Of a stretch of DNA of 64,000 nucleotides, positions 17,218-28,265 are shown one piece after another. The stretch is taken from contig JASANH010000254.1 of assembly GCA_030248295.1 (NCBI GenBank), forward strand, positions 109,179 through 173,178, in the 5' to 3' direction. The notes beneath the pieces were generated by a model. That model was not told the origin of the DNA. It did not search any database and saw only the letters and a list, made by a program, of their open reading frames with translations. Position 1 is the stretch's first letter, and each line of letters begins with the position of its first letter. The stretch is from Mesodorylaimus sp. YZB2_4. Lineage: Eukaryota; Nematoda; Enoplea; Dorylaimida; Dorylaimidae. Both the position numbers and the translations under genes were made by a program.

Positions 17218-17360
17218 GGTCTGTGGAGAAGGTAGTGTATCTGGTTGCCTTGACTGGCGCCACATACAGCGTATTAGTTGCCTTCGTTGGCCGCTCGATT
17301 CCTCCAGGCGAGGCTGAAACCCGTCGGGTTGATGTCTCAGGCACCTACGAGTACGACATG
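17218..17360 (+). repeat. Dispersed repeat, inverted partner at 28050-28265
   Basis: Shares GGAGAAGGTAGTGTATCTGG, GGCGAGGCTGAAACCCGTCG and GTTGCCTTCGTTGGCCGCTC with the reverse complement of 28050-28265. A fragment also occurs at 52105-52190. Confidence 0.75.
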
Positions 17361-17809
17361 CCATGCACCGAGGTTAAATCGGAAGGCGCCAGAATCCGTG
17401 GCCTTTTGCTTGTCTTTTTCTGGGCCTATCCATTATGCGTCTTCACGTTTGCATGAAACGAACATGACACAAGACATGACTCAGGTACAGCCAAGACAAG
17501 GAGTTTATGCAAAGCAGTGATAAAACATGCTAATTGTCAGTGTTTGCACCACGATATGAGAAGCTGGTAACGACTATAAGCAAACCTGGCGATCGGAACG
17601 ACACAATGTCAGTCTGATGCAAGTTTCCTATCACACCAAGAATGAAGCGGTGCGTGGCCGAGAGGAACAAGGCGTTGGATTGCAAACTGTGATTGTTCTA
17701 GGGTGATCGTTCAACCTTCACTTCGTCTGTAAGTCTTCCGTTCTTGGTCGCGCATCTTCACGTGTGACAGGTGTTTAGTGGCGTTTCTAGTCGTCCGAGC
17801 CTTTTATTC

Positions 17810-17985
17810 CGTTCTGTGACATAAGTGTCACCCAGGTGGAACCTAGCCACAGTGCCTGCGTCTGTACGAGCCGTGCCTTGTTACTTTTTAACCAGTTCAG
17901 TGCCTCCCAAGCGGAGTGATAAGTCTTTTGGTACAGTACAGCATAGCATAGCTGGGTAGGGTATGGATGAGGACTGGTGAATATG
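17810..17985 (+). repeat. Dispersed repeat, second copy of 6090-6262
   Basis: Shares AAGTGTCACCC, GGAACCTAGCCACAGTGC, GTTACTTTTTAACC and GATGAGGACTGGTG with 6090-6262 in the same order and orientation. Confidence 0.75.
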
Positions 17986-18384
17986 GAGGTCCAGTGTATG
18001 TAGCGGATAGTGGCACAAACAGTGGTTTGGTGTTATGGTTAATCAGTAGAGCCTGTCTGTTACTTCAAAAGTTATGCTAGTAGTCTTTATTATTTCGATT
18101 GGTCAAGTCTTGCTGAAGACTATCGGACAGACCCCAGTCGCTTTTAGACACACTTAGGTCTTTTAATTATTTGCCCGCCATTGCCGAAAATACGAAGAAA
18201 TGCTGCTTTTTTAAGATTACTTGGGAATAACAGTAGATAAAAACTCGGGTGCGTAAAAAGAGATGTCTTCATCAAAATATTTTCACATAGTCACATTTAC
18301 ACCAAAGTGCCCACAAAAGGGAGGAATTGTGCGAAGTTTCTACATGATCCAGGGTCTAACTGGGATTGCTGCTGGGAACGACAG

Positions 18385-19185
18385 TTTAGCAGCTTAGCAG
18401 AGGTGGAACAACGATTTGGCGTTTCAGGAAAACCATGGCTGGCCTTGCACATGTGATAAGGCTATTCGAAGTCAAACTTTGCCGCGCAATTTTCCATTGA
18501 CAATCACTTCTTATGACAAGCACGGTAACAGGCCATAATCACGAATGGATCATCGCACATTAGAATGGACCCAGTTTGTCGTGTATGATTAGGTGTGCAC
18601 AGGTAATATGTTCTGGATCGCGGGCCAGGCCCTGTGTTGTAGCCTGTTTTGCATTGTGTAATTTTATCTCATATCATTGAGCCAGACCTGTTCCTGGTGT
18701 GCATATTTGTTCTGATAGACCAGTTGTTACCAGGCACGTGTATTAGGAAAGGTATAAATAGGGGCGCCTGTTCATGTATTAGTCAGTGTGTGTGAGAGTG
18801 TTCATTTCACGCCTCGTCATCGAGTAAAGAAGCCTCGTAGTTTCGTTTTTCATAATTGATCTTTTGGTCAATGGCCCGTCTTCCTGGCGCTCGGCGCAAC
18901 AATCGATTCTCGCCCTATCGCCCACGGACTTTGGGTAAGCATCATTGAGTGTGGTGTGGTTAGGTCTGTAGGTCACAACCCAGCCAACTTCATCACACAC
19001 ACCTGCAGCTAAACCTGGCAGGCGTAGGAGAGAGTCGATGGGACAAGAACTCCTACTGGACCATTTAAGTCTTACCACTACCCGCGTTTGAAACATCAAC
19101 CTGACGGGTTGACTTCTCCCACGCAGGGGAGAAAATCGATCTTTCTCATTTCACCACGGCCCGTCAGGCGCGATGGTTGCACATC
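18385..19185 (+). repeat. Older repeat interrupted by a solo LTR
   Basis: The two halves, 18385-18451 and 19002-19185, align with the uninterrupted copy at 30900-31175 (GCAGAGGTGGAACAACGATT, CCATGGCTGGCCTTG, then CTGGCAGGCGTAGGAGAGAG and GACGGGTTGACTTCTCCCAC). The interruption is exactly the LTR at 18452-18997. Confidence 0.8.
18452..18997 (+). mobile_element. Solo LTR of a retrotransposon
   Basis: A 546-base element starts TGTGATAAGG and ends CTTCATCACA, giving a TGTGAT/ATCACA terminal inverted repeat typical of LTRs. CACA lies directly on each side (18448-18451 and 18998-19001) and is present once in the empty copy at 30900-31175, so it is the target-site duplication. A TATA box (GGTATAAATAGGGG) lies at about 18751-18764. 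No internal gag-pol coding region is present. A related LTR in reverse orientation starts at 28906. Confidence 0.85.
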
Positions 19186-19556
19186 ATGTGTTCCGGAAGC
19201 AATTTTTCTGATTCTCTACTCTTTCAATTCTATTCTCTACTTAACGGTACTAGGTGAGTCGCCCAGAGCCAGGTGTGCAAGGCCCCCGATGGACTTACTA
19301 AATTGCCGTCGCCACCGCGGCTCCTCACTGTAGCAAAGGTGTTGATTCTACAACCAAGGTTGGGGTAGGGTGCATTGAGACCCACCTTACCAGATATAAG
19401 CTCTTATGCATATCATTGGACATGGCATGTGTGCGGCCTGGTAATGCAAAGGTGCTCTTTGACCCTTCCAAGCTTGCGATTGAGGAAATCGCTGATGATG
19501 TTGATGACGATGTCGGAAATTGCATCAGTGATATATGATGGCCACACATATATGAT

Positions 19557-19764
19557 TATTTCCAAAAACTCTGTTATGACAGACTCGAAACTTTTAGACC
19601 ACCCAATGCACAGAGTGGAACAAGGGCTTAGGATGGCTGGTCTACTCGGCCGCAAGCAAAGGAAGGTGGCCGAGTTGACCAGCCATCCCAAGCCCTGCTT
19701 CCACTCTGTGCATTAGCTGGTCTAAAAGTTTAGAGTCTGTCATAACAGACTTTTTTGGAAATAA
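19557..19764. repeat. Long inverted repeat (hairpin), arms about 95 bp
   Basis: The left arm 19557-19651 (through GACAGACTCGAAACTTTTAG to TCTACTCGGCC) is nearly the reverse complement of the right arm 19668-19764 (GGCCGAGTTGACC through AAAGTTTAGAGTCTGTC), with a 16-base loop at 19652-19667. Confidence 0.85.
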
Positions 19765-20103
19765 TAAGACCGTTTTTCGTTTTCTTGCTACAAACTAGTT
19801 TGGCCCAAAACACCTCACCGATCGATCATTCACACTAGTCAGAAATTCTTACTGATGAAATGCACAGATTTTTCGAATATGTACTAAGATATATAGGCGG
19901 CAGGAAAAACAGCAAATTAAGTACTTCTTTTATGCATCTGTCACGCCAGAAACCTCATCTCTGACTGGGCAAAAAAGTCAAGGGCCGCCCTCATATTACT
20001 TGTTCGCAATAACGTTCTTCTGTCTCGTGGAAGGAAGAGAAACAAAAACCAAAAATTCTAATCTGTGAAGGAGTCGAACTTAGAGCCTCGTGGTCGCAAA
20101 ACA
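19668..20103 (+). repeat. Dispersed repeat, copy 1 (partner 24427-24850)
   Basis: About 435 bases, collinear with 24427-24850: GACCAGCCATCC, CTGGTCTAAAAGTTT, TTGCTACAAACTAGTTTG, AAACACCTCACCGATCGA, GGCGGCAGGAAAAAC, TTATGCATCTGTCACGCC and AACCAAAAATTCTAATC. It has no coding capacity that I recognise and shares its left end with the inverted repeat. Confidence 0.85.
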
Positions 20104-20212
20104 AAAGTGCTGTTGAAAAGCCACTCTCTGCCACATAATGTCCTCTAAATAAATCGATCGATCTTGTGCAAAATGCACAAGATCGACTGCCTTCTACACT
20201 TGCACGCTAGGC

Positions 20213-20380
20213 TGAGGGTGACTCACCCAGTACTTTCGAGGTGATCGGAGTGGTGGAGTGACCAAAGCCAAACCAGCATGAACAGGGTTCACCCCCCCCC
20301 CCCCCCCCCCCCGATCGTTCGAGGGAGTCGGTGCCCTGTCCAGGATGCCCTCGAGTGGTACTGCCCTCGTGTAGTGAAGA
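20213..20380 (+). repeat. Dispersed repeat carrying a C21 tract
   Basis: Shares GTGACTCACC, AGACCAAAGCC-type, AGTCGGTG(T/C)CCTGTCCAGGAT and CCCTCG words with 51180-51500. The homologous position of the spacer is replaced by 21 consecutive C (20292-20312). An inverted copy lies at 60530-60830. Confidence 0.7.
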
Positions 20381-21333
20381 CATGCAAATGTCTTCGTGTA
20401 GATGGCATCGTCCATCGGCCAGCATCAACCGATCCGCCGATCTGATCTGACTGCTGGATCAGCCGGATCATAACTAAAATTTTTTCCGCTGAATCTGCTT
20501 GAACATGATAAAGTGTGGCATGCTATGATGAGAAAATCCAGTTTTTTCTCTCAAATCAGCATTTAATCCCGAATCAGGCGCTGGTTAATTCTCCCATGTC
20601 CTTTGGAGTGGTCTGATAGAAAAAGACAGGCGATGAAACAAAGCAGGTTGGTCACATCATCCCCACCAATCTTTAATTTTTTGAAGCGGATCGGTCGGAT
20701 CGGATCGGATCGGATCAGGATCCAGGCCTGGGGTCGGGTCGGTCGATCCTGGTCCATCGCCCCTGGCCATGTCCACTTTTTTCACCCGTTCCATGGACAG
20801 TGGTCAGTTTCCCCTCATCGTGGAAGTGTGCAAAGGAGCGGGATGTGAAACACGAACATATAGGCAACGGCACTCAGTACTTGGGAGCGGGAGCGCCTTT
20901 CAGGTTACCCAACCGCATCAAGGTTTGACTGCTGGCTGGCTAGAGACAAAAATGGGCTAAGGCCCACAAAATTTTAAAAAACTCATCTGTATTTTCCCAT
21001 ATCATGTAACAATAGTCTACAATATCCCGATTCAGTTTATTGAAAAACAAGCGGCCGCCATGTCAAATTCCTTTATAAAAATCACTTTTTTTATCATATA
21101 AACCAAAAAACAAAACGAAAAATGGCTTGAAAATTAACTCTGCTCAAATGATTTCTTAAAAATACCTGATTAAAACTTTTTAGTTTTTTCCAAGTCTTGT
21201 AAGTTATTACCCAGTGTCCTGACAGCCCCACAAAAACAAGATCAGTCTTAAAGGCGAATTGAAAATCGTGGAAATTCGTTTTTTTTGTTTTTTTTTGTTT
21301 TTCTGAGAGAAAAATAATTTTGTTGCGGATCAG

Positions 21334-22402
21334 TTAAATCAAGCGAAGGCAGAAAATGCTTGATGCTAGTAGCCCCCAAAAGTATGAACTTTGTGGAGGA
21401 ATGATCACACCAAATCCTCGTCCAGTTTCATGGCCAGTGGTTGTGGTGGTGTTGCACCCGGGACATTTGTAAAACGGGGGGCAAAACTCGAGATTCTTCA
21501 AGGGAACAGGGCCTTTTCGAGTCACTTCAGTTGGGCCACAAATGGAGCTGCAGTCGGGGGTTGGTCCTGACCATGGCCACATGTTGTTGCACATTGTCTC
21601 GCACTCGGCTGCATTGCACGGGTGTCTATTTATGGAATGACTGGGCCCCACTTTCGTGCAGTCCCCAGCCAAATCTGAGATGTTTGGCGGAGCTGTCGAA
21701 AACAGATCATTGCTGCATTCGCTTTGATCATTGCTCTTGTATAAACAGGCTTCTTCGAAATTGCACAACTCACGCTCCCATTTTTCTTTCACTGATTTCA
21801 GAAAAACGATGGTGAAACTGCTCGGAAAATCTACGGGCAAGGGGAACAAGTGGTCTTTGTTTCCACCAACGAAACCTGGCGGAACATCTTCCAGCTTCCC
21901 GCCTGGGTATATGCAGAAAATCAGAAAGCCAGCATCAAGCAGTTCTTGCACCCTGATTTCAGCAACATATCCTGAAATATCAAATGGTTCTTCCGTAGAA
22001 AGAAGAAGAAAAATTCTCGGCCGATGGTTTTCCTTCGAAGAATAGAGAATAAATTGATTCTATTGTGAACCTATTGTTTATATGAAGCGTAAAATTGTCT
22101 TTTAAGATCTTCTCAACAGCCGACATGCTTCCAGTGGGGTTTTCCAACACATACTTATAGCTATCCCTACCGTTTTCTTGAATTTGATACCCGAAAGAAA
22201 TACGAGTGCTTTCTTCGCCTATTTTGAACAATCTGGGAAGACCTTCGAGAAAAACTTTCCTGATGGCCACGATATCGTTGTTGTCGTTTGTTTGAGTGTT
22301 GTAATTTCCGATGTACAAATCGACGTTCAACGATTCGCCATTGATGAGTTGGCCGTGGGTGTTGATCAGGAGGGTGAAGAACAGGGATTCCAGGGGCCAC
22401 AT
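21334..22402 (-). pseudogene. vWA-like Cys-rich, probably GPI-anchored protein with frame break
   Basis: From ATG 22402 one frame encodes a signal peptide (MWPLESLFFTLLINTHG), then LNVDLYIGNYN and a helical region through NPTGSMSAVEKIL, and stops at 21980. A second frame, open from 22059 to 21334, continues the same fold: RIFLLLSTEEPFDISGYVAE and LLDAGFLIFCIYPGG resemble the central vWA strands (compare the FLLTDG and GV-IFAVG segments). A Cys-rich stretch of about 110 residues and a hydrophobic C-terminus (YFWGLLASSIFCLRLI) suggesting GPI attachment follow. The frames must join within 21983-22059 and I found no phase-compatible intron. This is either a one-base lesion or a sequence error. 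The MIDAS DxSxS is not preserved. If intact it would be a cell-surface protein of about 340-350 residues. Confidence 0.6.
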
Positions 22403-22404
22403 AG

Positions 22405-22797
22405 CGAATTTAACGAAAATTATGAGACGAGTTGGGTGCGAACATTCCAGATTAGCAGCTAATCAACAGTCTGATCCAGCCTGTCTCACTAATTCTCGTA
22501 GTCGAATGATACATACAAGGTAACACCCGCACAAAGCCTACTTCCAATGCACATTTGGCTTGGGTGCAGACGTGGCTGGCTGAGAATGTGACACGTTTGC
22601 ATTGCTGGCAAACATGATCACGCACAAAAGGTCAAGAATGGCTTCGGGTTCTGGCTAAAAAGAGTAGACACCTGACGAAGTTCCCCCTCCAGTAGATAAG
22701 AAAAAAATTTAACGAAAATAATGAGACGAGTTGGGTGCGAACATTCCAGATTAGCAGCTCATCAACAGTCTGATCCAGCCTGTCTCACTAATTTTCA
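22405..22797 (+). repeat. Direct duplication of about 90 bp, 302 bp apart
   Basis: 22405-22497 and 22707-22797 are nearly identical (AATGAGACGAGTTGGGTGCG, ACATTCCAGATTAGCAGCT, CAGTCTGATCCAGCCTGTCT). The first copy adjoins the start codon of the vWA-like gene, so the duplicated DNA includes its immediate upstream region. Confidence 0.85.
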
Positions 22798-24426
22798 AAT
22801 TTCCCGCCATTAAGGAGGGCCTTTTGTGATGAATTTTGAATTGGCGCCACCTTGCATAAGTGCGCAACGCCGACTGGATGATGGAATATATCAAGATTAC
22901 AGGCGAGGCGTACGAAGCCTGGTCCCGAACTTTGATGAATGATCGCCAATTGTCCTCATAGTGTATGTTCGAAATTCACTCGATCCAGTTTGGACTGACG
23001 ATAAGCAAGCTTGCTTTGGTCTAAATTCGTGAGGCTAACCTTCTATTTGTCCAACCCATTTGGCAGACCCGTGGTGGGACTTGGATTAGCATACTCTCTA
23101 GGGGTCTCTGCTGAAACCGGTGTCCTCTTATGGTAGTGCGGGACTCCCGGGCGTGGTGTAAGGGGGTCAGGTATGATCACAATCACGCAGCCTGAGTGTC
23201 GACGTTAGCTTATTCTACCAAAGCCACCACGCCAACACAACCAAGACTCACGCAGAATAGGGTCGGCCACACTCGTCGGTCGGAGGGAAGATCATCATCT
23301 GACGGGCCGATTGAGGAGAGCCTTTATACTGTATATAGGCGATCCTCGTCCAGTCATGTCGATCTCTCAGAACAATAGGAAAACCAGTCGAGCTCGACCT
23401 CTTGGTCTCGCTCGGCCCGACAGGGAGGATAACAAATAGTCTGTGCATCTGGTGCACTTTAGATGTATTATGCAAATAGAATGCACTGAGGCACCTATTA
23501 CACTGCTGTCGGCGATTCCTTTTGGTTCATACTTGAAGAGTCCAGGAGTTGACTCCGGGCCAGGTACTACTGTCTGCGGGTAAGATCCAGCAGGACTGTT
23601 GAAACGCCATCGTGCAATGCTCTGCTAGTCCTCTGGAGGACTGAAAAGTAGCTCCTTCACATCCCGCCTGTGCCACTGGGATACTCCTGCTATGCGCACT
23701 GTGGCCACCCATTTCAGGTCATGTGTGAGTAGCAGGGACACTGGAGGATAGACCAGACATGAATCATGCGTTCATGCTCATGGTTGATCATATCAGTATA
23801 TCAGTAATCATCATAAACTGTTCCAACTATATCGATATTACCATGCTCACGCGATTTATCTAACTCAGCGTTTTGTGCACTCGGACATGTGTGGTCGACG
23901 TGGAAGTGCTCGTCGAGCGAAGGCTCATCACCTCGAAATTACTAAACCTCGCTCGTTGTCATATTCTCCGAGTTCCGAGTTTTCGACTATTACTTTATGG
24001 AATTCTGTGATACCGAGTTGTATCGCTTTCGGTGCTTTCGAGGAATTCAAAAGTTATGTTTCTAAGCTTCGTTTTTAGACCTTTTTATCCTTTTTTTCTC
24101 GTATTTGTGCTGTGCCATTTCAGTGGGCTGATAACCTTTTCGGCATAGTAGATATAGCATAGCATAGCATAGCATAGTAATGAACCGCTCGAGGATAAAG
24201 GGATACATAACACAAAATGATTAACCTAGCCGCGGCTTTAACATTACCTACTATGAGCATGTGTGCGCATAGCCCGAGAGTTAGACACTCCTAGCCCACT
24301 AGTAGACCACAAGCACAGGATTGCATGGTCCTCTGCTCGTTGCCACGATCAGTCGTCCTGATTTTCATGCAGAAAAAGCAGCTTCTGCTCAGACATTTTT
24401 CTTAAACCGTGATTGCGCTTAGCAGT

Positions 24427-24850
24427 GGCCAAGTAGACCAGCCATCCTAAGCCCTGGTTCCACTCTATGCATTGGCTGGTCTAAAAGTTTTGAGTCTGTC
24501 ATAATAGACTTTTTTGGAAATAGTAAGACCCTTTTTCGTTTTTTTTGCTACAAACTAGTTTGACCCAAAACACCTCACCGATCGAACATTCCATACTAGT
24601 CAGAAACTCTTACTGACGAAATGCATAGAGTTTTCCAATATGTACCAAGATATACAGGCGGCAGGAAAAACAACAAATTAAGTACTTTTTTATGCATCTG
24701 TCACGCCCGAAACCTTATCTCTGACTGGGCAAAAAAGGCAAGGACCACCCTCATATTCCTTGTTCGAAATAACGTGGAAGGAAGAGAAGCAAAAACCAAA
24801 AATTCTAATCCGTGAAGGAGTCAAATTGAGAGCCTCGTGGTCGGAAAACA
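24427..24850 (+). repeat. Dispersed repeat, copy 2 (partner 19668-20103)
   Basis: Collinear with 19668-20103, with scattered substitutions and small indels. It lacks the inverted left arm that makes copy 1 a hairpin. Confidence 0.85.
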
Positions 24851-26430
24851 AAATACTCTGACCCTACTGTATGTTCAAAAGTTCAGGGTGCTGCTGTTTG
24901 AATAGTTACTGATCAGTGATGCGCACCCCAGTGCCACAGTGTCAACGTATAAGACAACAGCGAGCTAGCAGGCAGGATCAAAAATGTTCATATTCCAGCA
25001 ACAAATTCTTCGTCCTCAAATTTCCTGAACTAACTGTAAGAAAAAACGAAGCCAAGGCTTGAATTTCCCGCCCGATGATTCGCAGGTAAATTGCTGCAAG
25101 GGTTTGCTTGTATGTGCAGCCCAAATGACCGACCGCATGGATGGGATTTTCCAAGAATGGCTGGAAAATTTGATGACTTCGTGGTCAACCAATGCCCATC
25201 AGCATGATAGATGGACATACATGAATGAGCGACATTGGTGTCATTAAGGTCAGGGTGTCGTACCAGGTACATAAAACCTTCTTTACTCTGCCCAAGAGAC
25301 TCGCACGTAGGAGCCGATATCTTTGCCACAAATTCCGAGTAACTTTTTCGATTTGCCTCCTACATATCGAGCCAATTGCATATGTGCAAGGTGTGTTCCT
25401 AGAAAAAGAAAATTCACGGATATTCATGCCACTGCGGTTCGTAGTTTGGGCCGCACATGCAAGCAAACCCTTGCAGCACTTTGTTTTTTTGGCCAAAAAG
25501 TTCGAGTAATAGGTTTTCTAAGTCGAGGAAAACAGTTCGCAAAGAATTTGCGACCAGAATATGAGTGTGTCTGATGATATCTAATCCTGATTGGTTTTAT
25601 AGACTGCCTGTCTTGGCCCCTCTGGCTTGATCGGGACTGTTCCTCCGTCTTAGCTCGCACGATTGGGTATCCTGCCCAGCTGCCTTGCCCTTCACTACTT
25701 TTTACTTGATGCTGATTCTACGCTTATACGTCGGCCCACCCGTGCAGGGAGGGGTATTCCACCGTTAATGAAGGACGCTGTCATTGTGATCAGTCTTTGC
25801 TGAGATAAGACTCGGAAACTGAAACATCCTGTGTGAAATGGTTTTATCTGAGGCCTGATCAACTGGAAAGAAAAAGAAGTCATCCAGCCTCTAGACAATG
25901 CCTGCTAAAGGACACAACCACACGCACGATGGTCTTTGAGGTCCCTAACAGGGTTTCACCTACGACTCCCAAAAAACTGCTTGGCAGAAATTCTGAGAAA
26001 ACTTTGAGACAGCTTATCACCAATCTGCCACTGGAAAGCCACCCTGCTCCAAGCAATATCGGTACCATGCATCCTTTGCTTCAAAACGTGTGCAATCCTC
26101 ATGCCTGGCGGACCTTGGAGAGAATGATCGATACTCTCCTCTGGCCGGGAGTCAGTCGCAAGACTTGCTTGCTCCAGCGGGAGTTTTTAAGCCAACTTCA
26201 GGCGGCCACATTTTCTCCTACGCCTGCCAGACTTGGTTGTGCTGTATGTTTCCCTTCGAAACTTGCTAGGCCCTCGGAATCAGACACTATCTGAGTTCCC
26301 GTCAAGCGATCAGACATTTCGCAGCATTAGACGATCCTCACTGGACGACGAACACCTGACACAACCCGCAACTGTAGGTAAATAAGAAACGCACACGATC
26401 TTGATGAGGCGGATGAAAAAAGATCACGAA

Positions 26431-27726
26431 TCATTCTGGATTCTTCATGAGAATCTTCACTTTGGGCGACCATTCCTCTTCAGTTTCCAGCGGCAGGCAC
26501 TTTCCGAGCACGCAGACCCCTTCCTTGTCTTGGAACTTGTTCCCTGTGTACAAGCACCTCGCGCCAGATGGGAACCGAACCGTAATTGACTTGTTATTGA
26601 AACATGCCATATGACACCCTGTCAGTGCCGACCCAGAAATGGTAGTATGAATTCCACAAGCCGCAGCCAAGTACTTGGCTTGCTCCTCCTTCTCCTTCTT
26701 TCGTGCGTACGACTCGCACTCGTGGCACTTGAACACTTTGACCAGGTCATTGAGATCGCACAGCTCGTTGCGAACGCCCGTCACTGGATTGGCGCTGAGA
26801 TCGCAGTGGAAGATGCCCATTCGCACACCGTACTTGACCAATGGATGCGAGCAGCTTTTGTTGCAGAAGTCGGGGCAGTAGCTCTTTTTGCACACGCCGA
26901 CGTGCCACGAGACCAGATTGTCGAAGAAGGCTTTGTCCTTGGCGGATTCGTGCTTGATGCACGGCAGATCGTTGATCGGACGCACGACCAGGACTTTTTT
27001 GCCGGGGAATGGAATGCTCGGCCACCAGTCTTCAGCAGGAACACCCGACTCCTTGCACAGTCCATCGACGCACCAGCGTTGCGATGGGGTCTTACCGTCG
27101 CCGCAGTCGGCATGATCAGTGGATACGGGGAATGGAGGTCCCTTGCTCACCTCTACTCGCCATCCTTCCGCGTCATCGGGAACAACTTGAAAATACATCG
27201 CGGAGCATACGTTGCCGCCACACTCGCGGTACCGGCCTTTGATTTCGTAGACGCACTCGGATTCGTGATTTCTCTTCTCATCCGCGTGAGCTTGGCACAA
27301 AGCCGTTCTGGTGGTCAGGGGAACGGCCGAGCGGGCGGCGATCTGCAGGTATTTCTGGTACATCAGATGGGCACCCACGGCGATCAGCACGACGATGATG
27401 ACGACGACGACGGTGAAGCAGGCGATCACTGCGGCCAGGGTCCTTTGTTGTTGTTTCTTTCCCTTCTGACTCCACCAACGTCGTCCAATCGACACCCCGC
27501 TCTCGTCCATCCACGTGCTCCGGTCGAAGAAATCACGCGTGGTCACCGTTCTGCTCGATCTTTCCGTCATCGAAATGACCGACTCGTTTTTCGCCAAAGG
27601 TTTCTTCTGGCTGGCCAACTTTGACCTCGATGGTTTCTTGTCAGTCACACGCATTTTTGGACCGATCGTCGATTTCATACTCTTGGATTTCATCGTGTCC
27701 GCGCTCACTCGCGCCGCAGATCTCAC
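26431..27726 (-). CDS. Type II membrane protein with two ADAMTS-like Cys-rich modules
   Basis: A single uninterrupted 431-codon frame. Residues 1-96 are basic and Ser/Lys-rich with no signal peptide. Residues 97-121 are a transmembrane helix (FTVVVVIIVVLIAVG core), giving a type II, C-terminus-out topology. The exterior has many Cys. Residues about 159-225 contain CGGNVCS, DCGDGK and RWCVDGLC, and about 357-410 contain GCHMACF, SGARC and GVCVLGKC. The spacing resembles the DGTxC...WCxxGxC and GxCVxGxC pattern of ADAMTS cysteine-rich regions and of some tick secreted proteins. No HExxH protease motif is present, so it is not a protease on its own. Met12 is an alternative start. Lack of introns contrasts with neighbours and may reflect retroposition. 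A 337-codon frame on the opposite strand is a shadow. Confidence 0.7.
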   Translation of the reverse strand: MRSAARVSADTMKSKSMKSTIGPKMRVTDKKPSRSKLASQKKPLAKNESVISMTERSSRTVTTRDFFDRSTWMDESGVSIGRRWWSQKGKKQQQRTLAAVIACFTVVVVIIVVLIAVGAHLMYQKYLQIAARSAVPLTTRTALCQAHADEKRNHESECVYEIKGRYRECGGNVCSAMYFQVVPDDAEGWRVEVSKGPPFPVSTDHADCGDGKTPSQRWCVDGLCKESGVPAEDWWPSIPFPGKKVLVVRPINDLPCIKHESAKDKAFFDNLVSWHVGVCKKSYCPDFCNKSCSHPLVKYGVRMGIFHCDLSANPVTGVRNELCDLNDLVKVFKCHECESYARKKEKEEQAKYLAAACGIHTTISGSALTGCHMACFNNKSITVRFPSGARCLYTGNKFQDKEGVCVLGKCLPLETEEEWSPKVKILMKNPE

Positions 27727-28049
27727 AAGCAGCCGTCGCGCGTTGTGACAGATTCTCGAGTGACGCGTTTCACGCAGGCAGGGTCTTTCAGGGTGGGCGG
27801 TGTAAGGTGAGCCTACTGCTCATTGTACAGTATGTGCTCGAGTCACATCGACTAGGTTCTTCCAGCGCGTCCAGCTTACGATTAGGTCTGATATGGCCAC
27901 TCGTTACAGACGAGACGAGGTCAACCAAAGGGCAGTCGCGGACAGCAACTAATTCAAGTGAGGAACCAGCCCAATTTAATCAATATCAGCATGTGATAGG
28001 CGGAATAGCCTTACATTGGAGAAGATACCGCGGAGAGCGGATGGACTCA

Positions 28050-28265
28050 AAAACCCTCCAGGCAGGTCACCTAGTCGTAGGTGCCCGAGACATCAGCCCG
28101 ACGGGTTTCAGCCTCGCCTGGAGGAGCGTATTGAGCGGCCAACGAAGGCAACTGATACGCTGTATGCGGCGGCCAGTCAAGGCAACCACATACTGCTCCG
28201 TGTATAAGGCGGCCAAACCAGATACACTACCTTCTCCGCAGGCCAAACACGCCTACTACAAGCAC
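28050..28265 (-). repeat. Inverted copy of the 17218-17360 repeat, longer
   Basis: Contains CGACGGGTTTCAGCCTCGCC, GAGCGGCCAACGAAGGCAAC and CCAGATACACTACCTTCTCC, the reverse complement of the copy at 17218. Parts recur at 42985-43200. Confidence 0.75.

Larger units (their letters stand above)
16387..21333. other. Intergenic repeat-rich region
   Basis: No supported gene. It holds several dispersed repeats, a solo LTR nested in an older repeat, a long inverted repeat and a 21-base C tract (20292-20312), annotated separately where bounded. Confidence 0.6.
22403..26430. other. Intergenic, repeats
   Basis: No supported gene. It holds the direct repeat beside the vWA-like gene (22405-22497 and 22707-22797), the dispersed repeat copy 24427-24850, and a fragment near 26100-26230 related to the 16795 repeat. 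The 153-codon frame at 25833-26294 runs into repeat sequence and has no domain. Confidence 0.5.

Noticed and set aside
26611..27624. 337-codon plus-strand frame opposite the type II membrane protein
   Set aside because: The minus-strand frame has a transmembrane helix, ordered Cys motifs and a longer length. The plus frame looks like its shadow.
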